From NCBI RefSeq assembly GCF_002994745.2, contig NC_037092.1, forward strand, positions 81,946,824 to 82,010,823: DNA of 64,000 nucleotides, given 5' to 3'. Under the pieces are notes generated by a model. It saw only the letters and a list, made by a program, of their open reading frames with translations. It made no database searches and had not been told where the DNA came from. Positions 24,471 through 37,407 of the stretch are shown piece after piece. Within the stretch, counting starts at the first letter, position 1. Each line of letters begins with the position of its first letter. This DNA is from Rosa chinensis (Eukaryota; Streptophyta; Magnoliopsida; Rosales; Rosaceae). A program made the translations under genes and the position numbers.

Positions 24471-25060
24471 TTATGTAAATGTGGGACTTACGAGAGCTGT
24501 CATAACTTCCTAATCAAGTAGGTGGCAAAGAATAGAGTTGTGATTTGTGAATCTATTCAAACCAGGAGGACCTGAAAAATATAATTAGAAGATAACTACG
24601 TATTAATTAATGACATGATGGATACATTCATTAAGAACTTAATTAATTTCATGATATGAACAAAAACTATAAGATTCTAAGAGATTCTAATTTCCTCGAT
24701 CATTAGAATAAATTGGATATCGTCTACAGTTGTACACCGGACTAGTATAATCCGAATCGGATTGGTATACCAGTCCATAAGGGTTTTCATAATTTTTCAG
24801 GTACCCAACCAGTCCATAAGGGTTTTCTTTATTTTTCAGGTACCCAATTACAAATTAATTATTATCATAAAAAAATTACACATTAATTATATATGGGACT
24901 TTGCCATACCAGATTCCACTATCTCGATCAGAAATTTGAAGTCAAGTATCCCCATCCATGCACCCAATCTAGGACCATTAATTTCAGTTCACATATTTAA
25001 CATATTGTGTACCAAGTTGCTAGTCCATAATAGGCATGCAATAGCCAACAAATTAATATA
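24471..25060. repeat. Duplicated OPT-B upstream flank with a 39-bp tandem duplication
   Basis: This sequence aligns with 32852-33525 upstream of OPT-C. Unique here is a tandem duplication of 39 bp, 24769-24807 and 24808-24846, each unit starting ACCAGTCCATAAGGGTTTTC and ending CAGGTACCCA. No gene is seen. Confidence 0.65.
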
Positions 25061-25207
25061 GGGGCCGTGAACACTTACCCAATTTCAGCTTGAAAATTGC
25101 CCACTTGCTCCACTAAGAGTTTTCTAACCCCATTTACCCAATTCAACATCTACTGACAGTTTTGCCCCTATTAATCAAATTGAAACTCACAGATCTCTCT
25201 CCTCCCG

Positions 25208-25276
<69 letters not shown>

Positions 25277-26429
25277 GCCGGTAGTGGCGACCACGCCTTC
25301 AACACCTTCTTTGTCGACCTCGAGCCCGGCGCCGGCTAGCACATCCCAAGCCCCATCTTCGTCGACCTCAAGCCCACCGTTAATCGCCGAACACAGTTCT
25401 GGTGCCAATCAATGATCTGGTACCGATCACTGATCTGGTGCCGACCACCCGAAATCACCGATCACCGATCTGAAGCTCCCATCCCGCTGCGGTGCCGGAA
25501 CCTCACCAAACTGAGACCGGTCGGAGATGGGCTGCAAGTGAGCGACTGGAGAAGACGAAGGCGGTCCGGTCGGAATCATGCCGGAATTGGGCTGGAGGAG
25601 CATGGGTGTCCACAGGGGAAGCGTGGGTGGCCGGAGAAAAATTCTGATGTTTTTTTTTTCTTTTTTTTTTCTGATTTCGATGGGAAGAGCTCTGAGAATG
25701 GGGAAGGAAAAAAAAGACAAAAAAAAAGTGAACGTTTACAATTGAACATAGAAATTGATCAATTGTGTCTGTAGTGTATTCATTTTGGTTCACTTGAAGG
25801 CAATAATATGATTATTGGAGGACAATAATATGATTATTGGAGGGTAATAATATGATTATTGGGGCAATAATATGAGTATTGGAGGGCAATAATAAGATTA
25901 CTGAGGGGCAATAAAATGTTTATTGGGGCAATAATAAAATTATTAGGGGGCAATAATAAAATTATTTATTTAGATAAACCTCCGAAATCTTTCAAAATTC
26001 AAAACATTTTCATTTTTCACTAATTATTGATCCCCGATAACAAGTTTATTTATTGGGGGGCAATAATATGATTATTGGGGGTAATAAACTCAGACGCTGG
26101 AATCCGGTCACCAATTCGGAGCCGGATTCAGGATTCCGGTGACCGGTCGCTGGATTCCGGTCATTGGTTGCCGGATTCCGGTCGCCGGAGACCTTGGCCG
26201 GCCACTGGTCACCGAAGCACAGCAAGGTGGAGGATGACTTCTCTCTCTAAGTGAGAAAGAAGGGGAGGGCAAAAAAGTCTCAAAAATAAATAAAAAGAAT
26301 GAAAAAAGAATTAATTGGGTATTAGGGAAATAATCTCTTAGAGTGTTTTGGGTAAATGAGGTTAAAAAACTGTTGGTGGAGTAAGTGGGCAATTTTTAAG
26401 CTGAAATTGGGTAAATGATCATTTCCCCC
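25061..26429. mobile_element. Non-autonomous MULE, 1369 bp, with internal simple repeats
   Basis: Inverted ends of about 85 bp share TTACCCAATTTCAGCTT and AATTGCCCACTT. ATTAATATA is duplicated at 25052-25060 and 26430-26438. Inside are a (CT)n tract of about 66 bp (25208-25274), a GC-rich stretch with CCGG-rich words (25275-25640 and 26095-26220), and a degenerate minisatellite at 25799-26085 with a unit of about 28 bp based on GGGCAATAATATGATTATTG. The GC-rich part could be captured exon sequence but I do not recognise it. Confidence 0.85.
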
Positions 26430-26467
<38 letters not shown>

Positions 26468-26811
26468 TTATTAATTAAGTCAATTGTGGGGAGGGATGGT
26501 TAAATTTTTGATTATGTGTGGTGATTTTAGCAATTCTTCTTCTTTTTATTTTTTATTTTTTTTATTTGTTCCTGAACAATGTAGTGGTCAAAAATCATGT
26601 CGAGGAAGAAAATAAGGAAAAGGCAACGGTTATCTAAAGTTTGGCTTGCATGATAATTGTGTTGTTTCATTTGTTCCTCTGGCTTCCCTACAAACAGAGT
26701 TATGATAAAGTCGAAGAGAAAACACGTGACCAGCAGGGCAAGTATAAGGACCTAAGTATCTACGTACGTAGAAGGTACAGGTTTGATCTTTGTTTCAGGT
26801 TTTATAATGTA
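26430..26811. repeat. TA microsatellite and adjoining non-coding DNA
   Basis: A (TA)n tract of about 30 bp occupies 26436-26465. The following 345 bp show no gene. Neither this segment nor the next element exists at the OPT-C empty site near 33520. Confidence 0.6.
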
Positions 26812-28221
26812 CTACCCTTCCTGCACGCGCGTGTGCGCGTGTGGAAGGGCCACGCTCACGCATGTGGAAGAGTCGCACTCATGCATGCAATTAGTTTCAT
26901 TTTGTTAAGCATTAAGCATACATACTGTCTATCACTTTTGCTATAATTGTTTTAAAGTTATTTGTTTATTTACTTGGTTTGGTTTTTAAAATGTCTTTGA
27001 ATCTTTTTACACGCATTGACAAATGGTACTTCAATCCAAACTCAATACCCTCTTGTCAAGACTCTGCTTAGTGCTTATTTACTTGGGGTAGATGAAAATT
27101 GAGCCTCACGGAGTTGAAGTAGATGGGATACTTAATCGTATTATGTATGGTCTGAATTGCTGCTAATTGCATACATTCTCAATATTTCGTCAAATCACTA
27201 ATTTTTATTGTTTTCCCACTTTACGAATTGTGTGATTTCTTACTATGCTGAGAAAAGGTGGGTACATGAAATGAGTTGATGTGCTTTGAATCTTATTAAC
27301 TTTACGTAAAGCCTTCACCTCAATCAATTGAGATAAGGTGACAATTGTTTTGGGAAACACCTTCTCTTTATTTTTATTTTTGTCTTTCCATGGCTTCCTT
27401 GAGTAAGATATAAAGATTTTCAGTAGTTCCTGATCGAGAGGTGATTGGAATTCATTAATACAATTTATGCTCTATGTTTCTCTATCTCCGGAAGAGCTTT
27501 ATGCATCGATGGGCCGACATTAATTAACAAAACCATCCCATCCTAATCCCAAAATAAGTACAGAGAGCTTAAATTTTTAGACTTGATTTGAAAACATAGA
27601 CGGCCTAATAACTTGGCTCCGTTGTTTTAGACTTGATTTGATACAATGATATTTTACAATGTATGCAACTATCTCTTGCAAATTTGAGGAAAGAATATAT
27701 AGCAATCACATGTGTTTACTTTGACAATACAGTGTTTGTAACAAAAATTGATTTTTCGTTTTTGGCTTTATTTACTGAAAATGGAAGGACAAAAAAAAAA
27801 ATTTGAGGCGAAGTTAATAGGCTGTCTTAATGTATAGGAACATAGTCGCCTAAAATCCTGAGTTTTAATGCACCCAAAGTACTAAATCAACAATATAGTG
27901 AACGAAAAGTAAGAAAACATTGATGGGTGAAATGTTAAGAATAGAATAAAAAATGACTTTACAAAATGATGTATAATCAAATAGCCAAGAGGGCATTGAG
28001 TTTGGATTGAAGTATCATTTGTCAATGCGTGTAAAAAGATTCGAAGACATTTTAAAAACCAAGCCAAGTAAATAAACAAATAACTTTAAAACAATTATAG
28101 CAAAAGTGATAGATAGTATGTATGCTTAATGCTTAACAAAATGAAACTAATTGCATGCATGAATGTGACTCTTCCACACGCGTGAGCGCGGCCCTTCCTC
28201 ACGCGTGTGCAGGAAGGCTAG
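26812..28221. mobile_element. Long-inverted-repeat element, about 1.4 kb, between OPT-B and OPT-C
   Basis: Arms 26812-27057 and 27985-28221 are inverted copies of each other of about 240 bp with few differences. Outer ends read CTACCCTTCCTGCACGCG and its near-complement ending GGAAGGCTAG. A TA lies just outside each end, so a TA target duplication is possible; the superfamily is unassigned. The middle (27058-27984) has no supported ORF. The outer arms contain GC-rich CACGCG/CGCGTG words. Transcription through the element would give a long hairpin. Confidence 0.65.
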
Positions 28222-28828
28222 TATTAATAAACTAATGAACATATGCTGCTGAAATGTTATGATTCTATCTTAATTTTTACATGGACTATCATTGTTGTAT
28301 GGGCCTATTTAGGCTTTCTAATACATGAGTCCACTATTTCTAGATATTTTCTCTGCTTAAATAGTCAATAAGACTCGCAACGAGATCATCGAAGAATTAA
28401 ACCAGTCTTATTTGCTTAGTTTTTTCCTCTTTGTTTTTGTTCCTTCTCCTTTGGAAGGATGTCATTCGTGGGCTTGGATCCTGGGGATCATAACATGAAA
28501 TTTGGAGGCATATGCAGCATTTGTGGTGGGGTATTTAAGAGTTTTTACCGTATCATACGATAATTCAGATAGTAAGTTTGAATACTCTCTCATCTGTCAT
28601 AGGCAATAATCAATAGTTACTTCCTATTATCAAAGACTTCGAAAAATGAAAAATAAGCTAAATTCTTTAATTTACGAATTTATTCTGCAAAGAAAATCGT
28701 CGAACTGTTTAACATGTACAGGAACTTGTACTTTAACAATCTGCATGACTAGACTCTAATGACTAGAAATAAATAGGTTTATGATTTCATTAGTATGTGC
28801 ACCCTTAATAACAAACATACCGTAGTTC
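28222..28828. other. OPT-C 3' flank
   Basis: No gene is seen. From about 28570 the sequence is the duplicated 3' flank shared with OPT-B; before that it is ordinary AT-rich intergenic DNA. Confidence 0.5.
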
Positions 28829-31800
28829 TCAAAGAACTGGGCACCCTTTGGCCACTATTCCTGGTGCAGTAGGGCAACTGGCCAATGGGCAGTGGTCATC
28901 ATTGTCAAGACCCCACCAGTTTGGCCCTATAATATTCTTACTTTGAAGTGAGAAATATAAGAGAACTGCTGTGAAGGCCAAACCAGCATCCAAAGCAGCT
29001 GAGAGGATGTAATTATGCCTAGCCCACCAGCCCTTGAACTTTCTGTACACATAGAAGTTGAAGAAGATACCAACTGCTATCCAGGTAATGTAGTTGACAG
29101 ATCTAGCAGGTGGCATACTCCCAGTTGCTCCAAGAATGATAGGCATGTTTATGAGCTTAATCCACTTTTGATTTGGGAATTTCTTGGAGAAGAACCAGAT
29201 TGGAACAGGTGCGAGTAAACCGATGAGGAAGAACCAGTTCAACTCCGGATAGATGCCTTTGCTGGTGAACATTCTGAGTGGGCCGACAACTCCCCATATG
29301 ATTGAAGCATTGTAGAAGACATCATCGCCGGGACATGTCCATGGACTTCCATCCGGCAACTTTGAGACGTCGCAGATGTTTTCAATGGAGTGGAGAAGCC
29401 ACCAAGATGTAGCAAAATAGACACTAGAAGCAACTACTGTTCCAGCTAACTGAAGACACAAAACGTTAATAGCAAAATGAATGAGTACAATATGAATGAT
29501 AAAAAAATGTATATATGCCAATGCCAGATAAGTCTATCACATTACGTTCTCATAGTGTTATTCTTTGTTTAGAGAACGTGACCTATAAACAACTCACATG
29601 AATTTTGCTATGATATATTATTATTATAACTAACCTGGACAATAAACATGGACTTTGGAGGGATCTTCATATAGTGACCCAATTTGAAGTCACCAAGAAA
29701 CATGAGTGCTTGTGACATGCTGATATAGCCATAGGTCTTGAAGGCCACATTCGCAAGAGGCTTGCCTGGATAAATATACCCGATAACCAACTCTGTAATC
29801 ACATTAAGCCCAGGTTGCTGCAGGATTCGAACAACTAATTACAACTCACTCAGAGGAAATTCACAATAGGTTATGAATGACAACATGGTTGCACAAACGT
29901 ACCTGATTTGTTGTGGCTTGAATGATGCCAATGGGTAAGGTGAAGAACAGTGCAATGCCACAAGCCATTAAAACTCCCCACCATGGAAGTTGGAGCTGTT
30001 TGCCAAAACCTTCACAAGCAAAGATGGCAAGACCAACCATTGAGACAAGGATGAAATGAAACCACCATTGAGGGACTGCATCATAATTCTTCTTCATCAG
30101 CCTTGTGTGGATGTCACCAACTTGATCTTTCACAGCACTAGCTGTCATTCTCCACATATGCCAGATTGTTCTGTTCATGTATATATCACGTGAAGAAATT
30201 AAGCAGCAGAAAAAGATAAAGCTCTTACAATAAGTGCTGTTGGAGAAAGCTGCTTACTTTCCATGGAAAAGTGCAACATGTGAAATTGTAGCAGTGAGAG
30301 TTGCGAAGCTCAGTCCATAACTGAAGGCAAAGAAGGTACTGAGATGGAGTTTGCTGTAGCTGTTATATTCAGACATATCGATGTTGAAGTTTTTCTGATT
30401 TAGAATCCTGGTAATGTTGTAGGTGTTGCCCATCGCATCAAAAGTATGAGAGGAAATAATTGGGAACTTATGAGCACCATATGCATTGTTCCAATAAGCA
30501 ATGGGGGTAACAATGTAGACAATCAGCACAAAACCAAGTAAGATGTTAATGGTGGCAAATCCGGGTGTAGCCAATGGACTGCCTAAGAAACCAGCAACAG
30601 TAGACCAATCAAGTCCAAATGAGCCAATGCCAAGTCCATGGGCCCCGGAACCAATCTGTTGGGCAGTAATGGAGTTCTTCCATATCAAACAAACAATGGA
30701 GAAAGCAGATATGGAGGGGAATAGATAAGCCGGAACAATGTAGTAAGCAAAGCTGCATACGAAAACCAAGAAGAAGAATTGTAGCCTTGTACGGCCTCCT
30801 TTTGGTCTCTTTTCCTTTTCATGCAATGCCCTGTATTTCAAAGTACGAATTAGCAGTCTTCTATGACTGTCAAAAAAGCATTTTTGTTTATGCGTTTCCC
30901 AGTAAAAGTCAAAAGTGCTTTTTGGTATCACAGAAGCAATAATTGTGGTAACTTCCTCTAGAAAATCCAAGAAGCCTATCAAAATTTATTTATGCTTCTA
31001 ACAAAAGCACTACTACTGAACTCAATGAAATACCTGAATAGAGAGACTTGAACCAGATTTGACGGCCACCACATGTAAGGAGAGTCAACAAGGTATCTTC
31101 TGAATAGGCCAGCCCATCCATACCCAAGCATCTGTTAATTTCAGAGTGAAAAACATGGATTAATCAACACAACATTTACAGACTTACCATGGAGCCAAAT
31201 CACCAAAGAAACACTGGTAACTATAATTTACCTGTGTGGTTTGTGCTAACAAGAAGGCTGATGCAGGATGCAGTTTCCTTTTGTAAAAAGCCAGAACAAT
31301 TGTGATGATGTTCACAGCATAGACACTGTTTGATCCAGAGTTGGCAAATATGGTGATCAGCACATGTTCTTTCAGATTGAAAGGCCCCGGATTCATTGAA
31401 AATTTCCATTTTGTAAAGGGGACTCGTAATTGATAAGTTGGGAGGGTTGCAGCCATCAACTTCCCCAGAGGGAGGACAAGAATTTGTGCCGAGACTGATG
31501 ACACATAGAGCTGGTTGGTGCGATAACCAAAAAACTGGTTGACAAAGGCAAGAATGGAGCATGAGAGTAGGCCAAGAACCCATGTCCGAAATGTCAAGGT
31601 TGGTTGAGAAGGGTCATCGGTGGTTGAAACAGTTAACCTGACTTGCTCAACAGGGTTGTCATTCACTTCCTCATCTGCCACATGAACACATTGACAATAT
31701 TGCAGATTAAAAACATATAATATTGCTTCATCTTAGGCAGAAGTGTCATACTAATACTAAATTCATTAACCATCTTTGATGTCAACTGCATATAGACTTT

Positions 31801-32279
31801 TATGCATATACAAAACTCCATATACAACACTGTACTTAAACCCCATATAATCAAGCTTGCTGAAATTGCAGTTCTTCAGAAAAAATTAACCATCTTTAAT
31901 CTGAATCATGAATATAATTAGCAACTGCATATAGATATGCACATATGCATATACACCATCAACAACATGTACACTGTCACTAAAACCCCATATCAAACTC
32001 GTAATTCTACAGAAAAGTAACAGTATCCTTGATGCCAGTCATGACCATAATATGCACATACACAGATACAGATTCCACCAAGACCCAAAATTAGGAACAT
32101 GCAAGAAACATAAAGAAAAGCTTCACCCCATGAAACATAACATCTTGAAATGAGTGTTCATTAGAAACCCAGATGCATTTATATATATATACATGGTACT
32201 CACCCTTTACATCAATGTCAAAGTGATGCCTCCCAGAGAGGTTTCCTGGAGGAACTCCATCCTCAACCAAGCCTGTCAT
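28829..32279 (-). CDS. Oligopeptide transporter, OPT family (OPT-C)
   Basis: The sister copy of OPT-B, 753 residues in seven exons: 32204-32279, 31232-31674, 31034-31131, 30258-30830, 29903-30170, 29635-29817 and 28829-29449. All borders are GT..AG and phases match. It starts [20 protein letters not shown]; has [46 protein letters not shown] and KIPPKSMF; and ends [15 protein letters not shown]. Its [14 protein letters not shown] segment matches OPT-A, whereas OPT-B has changed it. The protein is expected at the plasma membrane with about 12-16 helices. Peptides, glutathione derivatives or metal complexes are the family's substrates; which applies here cannot be read. Confidence 0.97.
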
Positions 32280-33849
32280 TCCTGCCTCTCTCACTTTCTC
32301 TGTCTCTGTCTCTCTCTAGCTCTTTGTGTTTGTGTTAGAGAAAGAATGCCACAAGCACTATTTAAAAGACCACATGAATCTAAATCTGCTAGTTGTTTTT
32401 TGTTTACACAAGCTTGCTGTGATATACAGACTGTCCATACAAATATAGCAAATTGTTGCCTACTCTCTCTCTCTCTCTCTCTCTCTTTCCTTTCAAGAAA
32501 CCGGTTTTATTGTGCTCAATTTCTAACTGACTAGTGAGTAATTATTTACGTTATGAATCCTCCGCTGATTCTAGTGCTTGTTCTTGCTTGATACCGAATA
32601 AGAAGTTAATAAACAAAATTAAAACTAGAAACTGGTAAATAGGAAAGAGAACCTAGCTAGCCTTGACTTGTCTTTTTGGCTCTAAAGATCAAAACAAAAT
32701 TAACTATTAGATTACTGATTCAGCCAAACTTGTGAACAAATTAGTGGTTTATGCTTATAAAAACAAAATTAGTGGTTAATGTATTCCCAAATTTGTGGGG
32801 TGACAGCTGCTTGTGATTAAATTGAAATTAGTGGTAGATAAAATGGGACATTATGTAAAAGTGGGACTAATGAGAGCTGTCATAACTTCCAAATCAAGTC
32901 AATTCTCATTCATTCTACTTTGGTAGTTGGCAATAGAATAGAGATGCGATTTGTGAATCTATTCAAACCCGGGAGGGCCTGAAAAATATAATTAGAATAA
33001 CTACGTATTAATTAATAACATTGATGAATAATATCTTGATTAAGAATTTAATAAATTTCATGATACAAATAAAAAGATAAGATTCTAAGAGACTCAGATT
33101 CCCTCATTAGAATAAATCGAAGATCGGGTACACTGGAATAGGTACAATCCCAAAACACATTGATACAAACATTTTTAAGGTTCAGACCGGACTCTTTTCT
33201 AAAGAATTATATGGTAGTTAACTCATCAACTAATGGCCCATTAATACTAAATTCGGAAGATCCCTTTGTAATGTTCTCTTTAGAGTTTAGACGTCATTGT
33301 TGTATTGGAGAAGCCCAAAATATGAATTTTCTTCATTTTCTCTTTAGGGTTTTCTTTTCTTTTTCAGTTACCCACTTGCACATTATTGCCATATATACCA
33401 GATTCCACTATTTCAGAAATTTGAAGTCAAGCCATATATCAAGGACCATTAATTTCAGTTCACATCTTTAACATATTGTGTACCAAGTTGCTAGTCCCCA
33501 GTAAAAATAAAAAAAATTAATAAACTAATGAACATGCTGCTGAATTTTGGTTTTGTAGTGGTTCTGTGTATTTGGCACTTCAGAAAGAAGGTAAAATATG
33601 TTGGAATTAATGTTTAACTGGCCAAAATTTATCAATTGATTAATTGACAGATCATATATTCCGGTAAGGTTGGGTTAGGTTCTATGTTTAATAATGTGCA
33701 AGAGCTAATTTAGATCTTATCTTTCAGTGAGCTTAGTTCAGGTTCTATGTTTAATAATGTGCAAGAGATAATTGTTTTGAGAAAGGTTTAGGGTTACATA
33801 TAGGCCACATAGAGATCCTTGTATCATTGAGATTAATTGGATCCCATTA
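32280..33849. other. OPT-C promoter and duplicated upstream flank
   Basis: CT-rich 5' leader sequence lies at 32282-32320 and a TATA-like ACTATTTAAAAG near 32360. A second CT tract is at 32462-32486. Sequence to about 33540 aligns with the OPT-B upstream region but lacks its MULEs, so it preserves their empty sites. No gene is seen; the ORF at 33160-33471 has no recognisable features. Confidence 0.55.
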
Positions 33850-34314
33850 TACTGGGTTGAGTGAAAATTAATACGGATGGCTCTTGGAGGAGTGCCTCAG
33901 GTCAAGCCACACTACCATAGTCGTTTTGGGATTTCAAATGTGCATTTCTTGATTGTGTTTTTAGTTCTAATCTTAACATTTCAAGTTCAATGACAGGTGA
34001 GATAGTGGTGGTTATTAAGGTAATTGAACTAGCATGAGTTTGAGATTGGAAACATGTGTGGTTGGAGGTTGACTCAACTCTAGTTCTTTATTTCCTTAAA
34101 TCGCCCAATTTGGTGCCTTGGCAACTTTGAGTGGAATCAGGCAATTGTTTGCACCCACATCTCTTAAATGCAATTCCGATGCTCTCATATATTTCATGAA
34201 GGGAACCAAGTTGCAGATGCTCTTGCAAACTTTGGTCTCACTTTAGCCAGTATGGTTTGGTGAGACTCGCCCCAGAATTTTGTTGCTTCTCTCTGGCCTC
34301 TGCAATAGCCAATA
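33850..34314 (+). pseudogene. Decayed RNase H domain of a non-LTR retrotransposon
   Basis: Translation gives INTDGSW then, after damage, FWDFKCAFLDCVFSSNLN, WLEVDSTLVL, NLVPW and finally the VADAL..FG-type region around 34205-34240. This is the reverse-transcriptase-associated RNase H (RVT_3) layout found in plant LINEs and gene-derived copies. Several stops and at least one frame change break it. A MULE then interrupts it at 34315. Confidence 0.6.
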
Positions 34315-35041
34315 GGGAGCTTCTATTCATACCTCCTAAATTGATATTTGGACCTCCCCTTCTAAAATTCGTACAAAACTTCCAATCTTGTCCTTTTTTT
34401 TTTTCAAGCACAGAATTTTTATCCAGTGCACATCAACTAGTAATTTCTTTTTTCTCATCACTTAAAACCCAAGTCATAGCCAATGGTGTTAACTTGTAAC
34501 CCTAGATATTCTTATGAACCTCCTTCTATTTCTTAATATATCATGCAATTTAAAATACCACAAGAGAACTATTATCAAAATCAATTTCCGTAAACCTTAA
34601 CCAGGCTAGCAACATAGTCTACTCTAGCAAAAAAAAAAAAAAAAAAATAAAATAAAATAAAATAAAATACAAGCATGAAAAGAAACCAAGATAAAAATTG
34701 ACATTACATATGAAGTGAAGCAATTAAGCCAAACCGGAAACAAAAAGAATAGGCAATAGAAATTGTTTTCCGATCATTATTTTCTCGATTCTTCTTCTTT
34801 ATATTTTTTGTCATTTCTTCCGCCATTTTTTAATCTTTAACATTCTACTTAATCAAAGTTGCCTTGCATCCTTAGGTATGGCTGCAAGAGAATGAGGGAG
34901 AAGAGAAGGTGCAGATTTTATTTAATTTTTTTTTCTTCATAATATTGTTCATTTTTTTAGAAGGGCAAAGTTGGATATAAAAACCTTCAAAAATTGTTGG
35001 AGGTCCAGATAACATTTTAGTAGGTATGAATAGAACTTCCC
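34315..35041. mobile_element. Non-autonomous MULE, 727 bp
   Basis: Inverted ends begin GGGAGCTTCTATTCATACC and end with a near-complement, GGTATGAATAGAACTTCCC. TAGCCAATA is duplicated at 34306-34314 and 35042-35050. It holds a long A-rich tract (34629-34668) and no gene. Confidence 0.88.
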
Positions 35042-35050
35042 TAGCCAATA

Positions 35051-36194
35051 TTTGTCCTCTCACATTCAAAAAAAGTTATTATATATGATGAGTTGATCGA
35101 TGATCAAGTGAATATGACCGTTCATTTAAATCATAGTGTTTATTTGGACAACCAAGTGATCACAAAATTTGTGGCGACCTACTCTTAAATTTAACATAAA
35201 AATATTGACCAAAATACTTAACATACATTCTAAGATTTAAATGTAGGTAATCACACAGATGACCAAGTAATCGGATAGATCTTGCAAGTGCCACTAAGCA
35301 ATTGGCATTGCTATCTTTTTTTGGGTCAAAGGTGAATGCCCCATGCTATAGCATGATATCTCTCCGGGGTTCTTTGTTTTTCTATTGATGGGAACTGGGC
35401 ACTTGGGTTGAGTGCTCTATCTGCAAATATAGTCAAAAAACTCAACTTCTGTTGTTGGCAAAGACAATGGGGATGAAGTTCTGAGGGTATGGGCAAGATA
35501 TGAGGCTTCATTTTCTTCCATGATGTCAACGCTGCTCAGAATTTGCGGGTCACGAAGATCATTATGCATGGGGATAAGATTCTATGATGTCAATGATTGT
35601 CTCACTTATTTTGTTTGTTGGTGGTGAACTGGTGATCATAGTCATTAATTTTTGGTGAGGACTATGATGCTTATCTCCCTCACTCTCTGCCTCCAATAAT
35701 ACCCATTGATGGCTCAGTGTAACAATGCACTACTAATAAAGACAGATCTATTTCTTGAAACTTTAGCAAGACAACATCAAATGCGCAGAAAATATGACAT
35801 AATGATGACCCTCATTGATTCGACCATTTATGTACATATTCCTCACTGAATTTCGGCCATACATTTGTATATTTCACCTATATGCTCGTACACATATTTT
35901 GATTCGAAGAGCAATACCAACTTTTCTTTTTGGTCCGATATCATTCATGAGACTTCCTACCTCGCGCAAACATATATCGTTCGATTGTGACCACATATGT
36001 GATATGTCCGCCTTCTAGGAATCCCAAAATTGCTTAGAAGAAGCTTGGTTGCTTAGTGGAGAGCTAGACATCAGAGATAGTGGAGAGCTAGACACCACGT
36101 CTTCCCCTTGTGCACATATCTTTCTAAATTATGAAAAGAAGTATGTAGATCATTTCATTACAAAAGACAAAAATAATTCTAACTTCTCAGTAAC
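35051..36194. other. Intergenic, nothing recognised
   Basis: AT-rich sequence with only short shadow ORFs on both strands. I see no domain, RNA gene or clear repeat border. Confidence 0.5.
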
Positions 36195-36208
36195 AAAAGT
36201 GTAATTCT

Positions 36209-37352
36209 GCAATAATCTTAAAAAGTCGCAGTTGTCGCTAAGAGAGAATAGCAAAAAACCCTAAGAGAGAAACTCCACTCGTTCGGCTGCACCGCCATGC
36301 CTGCGCTAGCCTCTGGCCTCGCTAGAGTGCGACGAGCGTGGACGGACGGGACTCGTGTTGCACGACTCAACGTTTGAGTGGCGGGATCACAAGGTGTGGA
36401 AGCACCCACGAATAGGTTGGAGGAAGGATGGTTTGGGGATCAATGCCAGATTGGAAACAATCTGGGTTGTGGAAGGATGAATGGTTTTGCAGGTGGAGGT
36501 GCCCGACAACTTGGCGTGGGTGGGTGGAAGCTTTCTTGGGCGGTCTGTGGCGACGGCTATGGTTGTTTGATGCGCGTGTAGTGATGAATGGGACTGCTAT
36601 CGTAGATCAGGTGTTGGTGCAGCCCAAACCAAGATCTATCCTAGTCCTTTGGGCTTCAAGGATTCAAGGGTTAGTCGTCGTCCATTGCCGGAGATGTAGC
36701 GGCGGTGTGGAGGAGATGCATAGCCGGCGGCATTAGGTTTGGAGGTTCTCGGGCAGGGGGCATCCTCTTGATTGGGCTCAGTGGTGGTCTTGGGCCACGT
36801 ACTTGGGCTCTTGTTGGGTTGCCTCTAATTTTCTGTTTCCTTTTTTATTTTTTTATGTAGTTGGTTTTTGTGTTAGGTCTTTAATAAACTTCTACTTATT
36901 GGTAGAGATAGACGTGCTATATAAGTTCTGGTATGTGCACTCAACGTGTCATGTCTGCTCTAATGAGGTGACAGATTCCTTGCTTCGTCAAATGGTTGTA
37001 GCCTCCTATTAGCATGATGAAACTAGGTGTCACTGGTAATACTTTCTGGTGGCAACATAGTGAGAAAGGTGATATTAGTGTATTATGGCTTCGATGAGCA
37101 TTATCTTTCTGGTATGTCGCCAAAATTGTAAAGCAAATAAAGTAGTCAATGTTGTACTCTTTGCTAAATGATGTTTGTTAGAATACATAGGTTATGTCGA
37201 GACTCTTTATATTATTTCGGGAGGTTCTTGTAATATGGAATTTAGGTACAATCTCCCTCCCCCCCCCCCCAATGTATTTTGTGGTTTCATTAATGGTAAT
37301 GACTTGAGGACTGCCCTAGCCATCGAATTAAGAAAAAAAAAAAGTAAAGAAA
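36209..37352 (+). mobile_element. Poly(A)-tailed retroelement copy, about 1.1 kb (non-LTR type)
   Basis: A 14-bp direct repeat AAAAGTGTAATTCT flanks it (36195-36208 and 37353-37366), and the right end is A-rich (AATTAAGAAAAAAAAAAAG), the mark of target-primed reverse transcription. The left part is GC-rich with a run of short overlapping ORFs (36378-36736, Trp- and Gly-rich), resembling the 5' end of a plant LINE. The right part resembles a LINE 3' UTR. No reverse transcriptase is visible, so it is probably internally deleted or truncated. Confidence 0.65.
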
Positions 37353-37407
37353 AAAAGTGTAATTCTAACTAACTACATTTAAAGTGGAAAATTGCGAAGA
37401 GTCTTCT

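Noticed and set aside
25187..25408. ORF with a long Arg-Glu run
   Set aside because: Translation of the (CT)n microsatellite within a MULE.
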